A stretch of 64,000 bases of DNA, from positions 94,873,727 to 94,937,726 of the forward strand of contig OX123186.2 of assembly GCA_944739405.2 (NCBI GenBank). Reading direction: 5' to 3'. The notes below the pieces were generated by a model that ran no database searches, was not told the DNA's origin, and saw only the letters and a list, made by a program, of their open reading frames with translations. Numbering within the stretch: the stretch's first letter is position 1; the number at the start of each line of letters is the position of its first letter. This document shows positions 58,073-64,000 of the stretch, piece after piece. Position numbers and translations under genes: made by a program. This DNA is from Euclidia mi (lineage: Eukaryota; Arthropoda; Insecta; Lepidoptera; Erebidae).

Positions 58073-58894
58073 TCAATTTCCCAAAATCAGATCCTGTAAG
58101 TCTGACATTACAATTTTAAGACCATGGTGATTTAAAGTGTCATATTTGTTATAAGTATAATAGTCATAAGGTAAATTTAGATTAGAGTCAAGAATAAAAG
58201 CATAATTGAATGAAGTTACATCCATGTAAAGTAGATTATTGAATGTTTCTATACGACTGTTAAACACAATATTTGCATTTTTCATGTATTTGTATGTGGG
58301 TAGACATATTACAAAGTTTGTATGACTTAATGGCAATAATTTTTGTTTGATGTATATTACAAGGTCTATGTAATTTTGGGTAATCCGAAAGTCTTCCTCA
58401 CCAATATATATAATACAGTAGTCAGAGACAGTAAAGTTTTCTACTTTGCCCTCAATTCCGTTTAAAATTTGCATTATTCCACATTTAGGTACACGATAAT
58501 GACATATTTCATATTTTTTGTATAGTTCTGTATTTTCAGCAAGTTTATATAACCAGTTTGAGGTTTCACCGCTTATTAGACAGATTTTATGTTTGGTGGG
58601 TGAATGTTGTGTAGAAATACCCTCTTTGTATTCATTGATCTTGAGTTTATCGGTGTTCTTGTTGATTTTAGTGTTTAGTTTAATTGTAGTCGGCAAGTCT
58701 TCGAGTGTGTCAGATGTTTGTGTTTGCCTTGTTACTGTATGTTTATTTGTTGTCTTCTTAGGTGTTTTGTTTTTTGCTGGACTGTTGACAATTTTTTTAT
58801 AAATTTTATTCTTTTTATTGTATTCTTCATTTATTTTCTTCAACGTGCTGTTCTCTAAAGATAATATTTCAATACTGGAATGTATACTACTCAT
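58073..58894 (-). CDS. LINE ORF1, esterase-like fold suspected
   Basis: A 273-aa protein starting at ATG 58894. Residues 1-100 are Lys/Asn/Thr-rich with a possible coiled coil (ENSTLKKINEEY). From about 105 the chain ICLISGETSNWLYKL, YCIIYIGEEDF and the ending LNHHGLKIVMSDLQ recall the blocks of SGNH/GDSL-type ORF1 proteins of CR1/Jockey-like LINEs. The catalytic Ser is not obvious, so the fold may be kept without the activity. Open and complete, unlike ORF2. Confidence 0.6.
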   Translation of the reverse strand: MSSIHSSIEILSLENSTLKKINEEYNKKNKIYKKIVNSPAKNKTPKKTTNKHTVTRQTQTSDTLEDLPTTIKLNTKINKNTDKLKINEYKEGISTQHSPTKHKICLISGETSNWLYKLAENTELYKKYEICHYRVPKCGIMQILNGIEGKVENFTVSDYCIIYIGEEDFRITQNYIDLVIYIKQKLLPLSHTNFVICLPTYKYMKNANIVFNSRIETFNNLLYMDVTSFNYAFILDSNLNLPYDYYTYNKYDTLNHHGLKIVMSDLQDLILGN

Positions 58895-59034
58895 ACATTT
58901 TAAATTAAATTTAAGTTTTCAATTAATAAGATAGAAATATCCTCTTCTGACTAGTACATGGGTGAGCCCTCTACTAGTCAGAAAAGGATTAGTGGGTAGT
59001 TTACGACCAGGAACTAAGTAAGATGTTTTTTCAG

Positions 59035-59255
59035 ATCTGAATCCAATATTTGCGCTATCTCAGAGAGGCAACCCTGTTATAATGATCGGCCAATATCGCT
59101 TCAACCGGGTAAACAAATACGGCAGCAGAACTAGATGGGTGTGCGTTAAGGCTAAGGCTGGCTGCAGAGCATCTCTCCACACCATGGACAATGCCATCGT
59201 CCGAGTATGGGGCTTCCACGACTCCCAGGCACACACCAGTGCTAATCGATTCTAA
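59035..59255 (+). CDS. mod(mdg4): mod(mdg4)-like alternative 3' exon, FLYWCH type, triplet copy 1
   Basis: The acceptor AAGATGTTTTTTCAG is followed by two codon-completing bases and 72 codons. The finger reads LSQRGNPVIMIGQYRFNRV, TRWVC-x6-C-x17-H-D-S; the second His is Ser. Compared with the copy at 60942, four bases are missing just after the H-D codons, which shifts the reading of the tail (SQAHTSANRF here, QFPGAHQC there). So either the tail is free to vary or this copy is starting to decay. The copies share acceptor flanks. Confidence 0.72.
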
Positions 59256-60941
59256 ATGTGTGTGAGTCTGCATATTTATTGTAAAGTATCTATGCGTCAT
59301 ACCTTTTTTTTTCTTGACTCATATGACGGAGAGCATTAGGATTCTCGTCAAAGAAAATTTCCATACATAGAAAGAACACTGGCAGAATTTGGTCTGTGTT
59401 TGTTGTGGCGACCTTAAACTTCATATGAACAAAACAATTGTAATTTTTTTCTACGATTTATAATATTTACACTTTGTCTCGTTAAAGCTGGAGTATATTT
59501 ATGATGATAAAAAGCATTCCAATTGCTTACGAACTAGGTACCTACTTTATTACATATTTGATTGTTGCCATAGACAATGGTGTGACAGGACGTGAGTGCT
59601 ATTGTTCCGTATCGATTATTAAATAAGTAATCGATTCGATCAACCTTTATAGGATTGGTTTGGTTCAAAATATAATAATTAAAATTCATTATATCAATAA
59701 GCTAATATTTTTTAAGCAAAACAACTTAAGTCAGATAAAAACGTCACAGCATATTTTTAATGTTGTATCGATTTCATATAAAATCGATTTAAAATGTGCA
59801 GCTCTGCTTTTGTCTTTGGCTGTGACAGTTAGATGCTACCGACAATGAATACAGATTTACATAATAGAAGCAGCATTTGTTAAGGATTTCGTGTGCCGAT
59901 TCCAATTGGCGAGTTGGCGGGTGTCGTCAGTTCGTCTCTCTTGCACTCATAGAGACAGCTGTCACAGCGCGACTGTCACGCTGCCAAGCGGCTCTATGCT
60001 ACCGATGCTACAGAATACAGAATACTTCTGCGTTTTGATGTCAATCTGACATATGTCCTTTGATAATTCAAACGTACCTACATTGTTCATTCTTAACTAA
60101 AAATTAAAACACCGATATCTTCTTTTTCCGGCTTTCTCGAGTAAAAATAGAATCATTTATAGACTTTGCTACTTACGCCGAATTTTTTAATATATTTTTT
60201 ATTACTGTACGTTTCAATTTAATTTCAGACATTTTGATGTATAGAGATCTGCCATTGTCCTTTGGCGATTTTCCATACATAGAGATTTCCAAAAACTTTA
60301 GGATTCTGAACACGGCTGTTAATCATAATAATTATACCAAGCACGAGTTACCGATAGACTCATATGGTACATGAAATTACTCTGCTTGCTATTTGGCAGT
60401 GCGCGAAGCTCGAAAATGTAAAGAGGATTTAATAGACTTACAAAAGCGCAATCGTCGATAATCCCAATGAACAGAAAAACTTTAAATCGTTAGAGTATAT
60501 CTGAAGTTTTGAACTCTTTGCGTGTTCTATCGTTTCCTTTATGGGGTGTACTCTATAAACCTGTTGCAGTCATTGCCTTCCTAACATTGAATCATCTGAC
60601 ATCGAAGCACATACACTTCTAAAACAAGTTTAGGAATTATTTTCCATGGTTAGTACCAGCAAAGCTGGATAAAACTTTGACTAATGACCAAACCTGAATT
60701 CTAGTCTCGATCGTATTAGAATTATGTTGAACTTGCAGCAAAAGCGAAAAGTAATGTTTCAAAGAAATAATTCGGCATTGGTTTTACAAAAATGTTTCTA
60801 AAACGAAAGAACTTATTTGCCTTAAAATTTTACCCGTCACACTCGTTTCATATCACATATTTTCCAAATCACACTGAAAGTAACAAATCACAATCATACA
60901 CTGATCACGCCCAGGTATTAACAAAATTTGTACATTTTCAG
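59256..60941. other. Non-coding stretch between duplicated exons
   Basis: Contains copy 2 of the 146-bp dispersed repeat (59845-59991, beginning ATGAATACAGATTTACATAA). No exon recognised. Confidence 0.4.
59845..59991 (+). repeat. 146-bp dispersed repeat, copy 2
   Basis: Closely similar to 23251-23396 with a few substitutions. Confidence 0.7.
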
Positions 60942-61156
60942 ATCTGAACCCTGTATTCGCGCAATCTCAAAGAGGCAATCCCGTCATAATGATCGGCCAG
61001 TATCGTTTCAATCGTGTCACCAAATACGGCAGCAGAACTAGATGGGTGTGCGTTAAGGCCAAGGCTGGTTGCAGAGCATCTCTTCATACCATGGACAATG
61101 CCACCGTTCGAGTATGGGGTTTCCACGATCAATTCCCAGGCGCACACCAGTGCTAA
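60942..61156 (+). CDS. mod(mdg4): mod(mdg4)-like alternative 3' exon, FLYWCH type, triplet copy 2
   Basis: The acceptor TTGTACATTTTCAG is followed by two codon-completing bases and 70 codons. The finger is nearly identical to the copy at 59035 (SQRGNPVIMIGQYRFNRV, TRWVC-x6-C-x17-H-D-Q), then FPGAHQC and the stop. The second zinc His is replaced by Gln (CAA, one base from a His codon). AATAAA at 61201. The tail ends in a His and a Cys that could supply substitute ligands; this is speculation. Confidence 0.75.
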
Positions 61157-62392
61157 TAGATTTTGAACCAGTGCAGCTTAAATACATGTCTCCTTTCTGC
61201 AATAAATATGCAATAATAGTGTAGCATACGGGAATATCATGTTTGTAGACGTAAGGATTAGGAGGAGGAGGAGGACCACATATCCTGCGACATACATTCC
61301 AGTTCTGCATTATTGTTCTCTCGATTTCATTGATTGATCAACTTTAAAGTTTTATTATTTGTATTGATCAAGAGCATAATAAGTATTATTTATGTCGTGA
61401 TTATGTAGTATGTTTACTTTGCACCATAGGAACGTATACATCATTTATGTTTCACAACAAATATAAATTAAGAAATATCACATGTATTGAAAATATTGTA
61501 TTTTTGTAAATCTATAGGATATTTATTTTTTAACACTTTTGTTTTAGTATTATTATAAAAATATGTGCATATTTTAGTGTATTGGGTTATATATTTATTT
61601 TGATTAATCAACTTCGAGACATGACTGACCTGTTTGTGCATTGCCAAAGTGGAAAATCGAAAGCGATCAATTTAAAAAAAAAATTACAGAAGGTGCTTTC
61701 TCCACAAATGTTGCTTGTTGCAAGTGTTTACATTGAGGCTTGAATTTTTTGGTGAAATAAATAATTAATAATGAGTAAAAGATATTAGTATAAGCAGTAT
61801 TTTATTAAGTTTTAGGGTGGGTTTTAGAATAAGTGTTAAATTGTAGTTTTAAGAATGAAATTGTATTGCATCGACTAATTGACTTTAAGCCTTGTGCCCT
61901 CTAGAGAACTTTTGTTGCGCAATATGATATGTATATGCTACTGTGACAGAATGTTCTATTTATTCGCAAAACAGCTAATCTTTTGTAGCAGACCCCAGTT
62001 ACGTGTATTTTTATGTGCATACCAGTTCTTAAGTTTGCCAAGGAAGGGTATAATGAGTGTTGACCACATTAGTCTAGCCATAGGTGGACTAATTTAAGTT
62101 TCGCTGGACGAATGCAAGACAAGTTGACGTTGAATCGTAGTTAAACATTTACAAGTATTTGATTTGGCAAGTAGGTCTCTAGAGAACGTATACCGAATTA
62201 ATGACCCTGCGTAGCACGCATTTGGAATTGAACCTAGCGACCGCGTGCATAATGTTGACAAATAGAGATATATTTGACGAATATCGTATTATTCGTGCCC
62301 GATGGCCAAATGACATCTTTTTGTTGAGTGACATAATGTTCCTGAAGAGGGTTTGAGGCTACATCACAAAATAGAGCTCTCGCACTCAGGTT
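61157..62392. other. Non-coding stretch
   Basis: No exon recognised. Confidence 0.3.
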
Positions 62393-63310
62393 ACAATACA
62401 ATACAATACAAATCATCTTTATTGTACACGAAAGTAATCCAATTTACTATACTTATTTGTAAAAGTTAATGTACAAATGGCGGCCTTATCACTAATAAGC
62501 AATATCTTCCAGGCAACCTTTGGATGGACTAGAAAAGCAAGGAGCCTGGAAAAAGGGCAGTTTAGTGAAACTGATGATTAGTACACATTTATTTACAGTA
62601 AACACAATAAAAAAAATAAAACTAATATTTACATACATAGTGTTAAAAATACACAAATAAAATACTGAAAAATATACTACATAAACATACATAAATAATT
62701 ATAAAATATATAATACATACATAAAGGTGTAGGAAATGGAAGATAGAACAAAGTATGAGTTTGACAATAGATAGAAAAGATTAAATAGATAAATAGTAGT
62801 CTTTTAATAACTTTTTAAAGGAAGTTATCATTTGAGCTTGCTTTATGGATATAGGCAAAGCATTCCACAGGCGAACGGCTTGTACCGTGAAAGACTTGTC
62901 ATAAAAAAAAGTGGAATGCATTGGACTTGCCAATATTAAATTCACAGATGACCTCAGCGATCTTGAATGTGTGTCACATAGAAAATTGAAATGTTCCTTT
63001 ATATAAGGCGGAGATGAAGGATTAAAAAGAATGTTATAGAGTAAAGAAAGAATGTGAGTATTCCGTCGAAGGCGAATTGGGAGCCACTTGAGCAATTTGC
63101 GGAAATCAGAAACGTGATCATATTTGCGTAATCCAAATATAAATCTAATACAAAAGTTTTGAAGGCGCTCAAGCTAATCAAGTTGCTCCTCAGTGAGATC
63201 TAGATAGCTGACATTAGCATAGTCAAGGATAGGTAAGAGAAGAGACGTCCAACACGCAACGTCCCAGACGCAGCGAATAATTTGCGACTGGTTATTTACA
63301 CAGGACATGT
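62393..63310 (-). mobile_element. 5'-truncated CR1/Jockey-like LINE fragment
   Basis: The 3' end has (TATTG)n repeats at about 62393-62412. The minus strand at 63095-62781 reads LKWLPIRLRRNTHILSLLYN and ALPISIKQAQMITSFKKLL, the C-terminus of the same LINE family as 38391-40506. Continuation at 63095-63300 is frameshifted. Confidence 0.72.
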
Positions 63311-63826
63311 TATTTACGTAAATATTACTTAGGTTTTGGTGGTGGATAAAGTAACGAATGTTTTATTCAGTATTTAATCGTAAGTTAGTCCCGACCATTT
63401 GTGCTTCGTTGAGACAAACATACGCTACGAACGTTTTATATATTTTATATTCAATATATAATTACAAATATCATTTTCACTCATAAATTGAACTGTAGTT
63501 TTATTCGAATTTTATTAATTTCATTTTTATTACGACTAATAAAAGTTTGTTTTAGCAGGATATTTTTATTTGTTTTAATTTTATTTGTCCGTGAGATTGT
63601 TTAGTGTAAAAGATGCGTACTAGCCAGCTTCTTACTGAGAGTGAACTTATGACCCCACACTCGAGGTATACACACAGGGGGCAAGCTGAAGTGATACTAA
63701 CTAAATAAGTAGGCATATACCGATCAGTAATTCTCCGGATATATTATAAATGTAATTTAAAAAGGAGTACTCTGTAGCAGAAAAAGTTTTCGAAACGATC
63801 AGATGTTAAAGTAGATGTTTTTTCAG

Positions 63827-64000
63827 ATCTGAAACCTGTGTTCGCTCGATCTCAGAGAGGCAATCCCGTCATAATGATCGGCCAGTATCGCTTCAACCGC
63901 GTCAACAAATATGGCAGCAGAATTAGATGGGTCTGCGTTAAGGCTAAGGCTGGCTGCAAAGCTTCACCTTACACTATGGACAATGCAATTGTTAGAGTAT
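63827..64000 (+). CDS. mod(mdg4): mod(mdg4)-like alternative 3' exon, FLYWCH type, triplet copy 3 (cut by window edge)
   Basis: The acceptor TAGATGTTTTTTCAG and phase equal those of copy 1. The chain LKPVFARSQRGNPVIMIG, IRWVC-x6-C and YTMDNAIVRV is open to the edge. It differs from copies 1 and 2 at several residues. The critical H-x-H end is outside the window. Confidence 0.7.

Larger units (their letters stand above)
54753..58925 (-). mobile_element. Nearly full-length Jockey/CR1-like LINE, inactivated
   Basis: Minus-strand order: ORF1 (58894-58073), endonuclease (58047-57511), linker (57474-56887), reverse transcriptase (56713-55127), 3' end with a (TTA)n tail at 54753-54780. ORF2 has an in-frame TAA at 57511-57513 and a change of frame between 56887 and 56713. 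No target duplication was found. Confidence 0.82.

Noticed and set aside
14073..64000. FLYWCH exons on the minus strand, as in the fly locus
   Set aside because: I looked for complements of the HNH-stop signature and FLYWCH blocks on the minus strand and found none that hold; a profile search could still find diverged ones.
1..64000. CRISPR array, operon or prokaryotic features
   Set aside because: Introns, SINEs, LINEs and Helitrons show eukaryotic DNA; no regularly spaced repeat-spacer pattern was seen.

Overview
The window looks like moth or butterfly (lepidopteran) nuclear DNA. It is AT-rich and full of lepidopteran-style mobile DNA: short Helitrons ending in CTAGT, tRNA-derived SINEs, Jockey/CR1-like and RTE-like LINEs, pogo and piggyBac remnants, a Penelope element and a Ty3/gypsy element. 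The only host coding sequence I can support is a series of small exons, all on the + strand. The species cannot be named from this sequence.

Main content. From about 14 kb to the right edge there are 18 short exon candidates plus one weaker one. Each has a splice acceptor followed by two bases that complete a codon, then an open frame to a stop; three of them are broken soon after. Twelve encode FLYWCH zinc fingers (nine apparently intact, one of them cut by the window edge; three visibly broken). Three encode cysteine-rich zinc modules resembling the C-terminus of piggyBac transposases. Three encode acidic or basic/acidic tails. This is the layout of mod(mdg4), whose common BTB exons are joined (in Drosophila partly by trans-splicing) to many alternative FLYWCH 3' exons. 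The common exons are not in this window and probably lie to its left if the locus is collinear.

Layout. 1-5.1 kb: a Penelope fragment, then a full-length RTE-like LINE with a 16-bp target-site duplication and open ORF1 and ORF2. Its two ORFs are in one frame, separated by a single UAG in a CARYYA context. 5.1-14 kb: SINEs, pogo and piggyBac remnants, a Helitron, a Harbinger-like MITE and a 275-bp dispersed repeat. 14-16 kb: a FLYWCH exon and a cysteine-rich exon. 16.3-22.3 kb: a Ty3/gypsy element with identical LTRs inserted in a Helitron. 22.5-30.1 kb: a cysteine-rich exon, then three acidic-type exons with a LINE between them. 30.6-37.9 kb: two broken related FLYWCH exons, one intact FLYWCH exon and one cysteine-rich exon, with two Helitrons. 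38.4-44 kb: a LINE and a complete pogo-like element with an open transposase. 44.5-50.7 kb: five FLYWCH exons (one dead), a weaker candidate exon and a Penelope fragment. 52-58.9 kb: repeats and a nearly complete but broken LINE. 59-64 kb: three tandemly duplicated, very similar FLYWCH exons, the last cut by the window edge.

If the reading is right, the terminal exons supply interchangeable C-termini to one BTB chromatin protein, and the surrounding transposons have broken up, and perhaps supplied, some of those C-termini.
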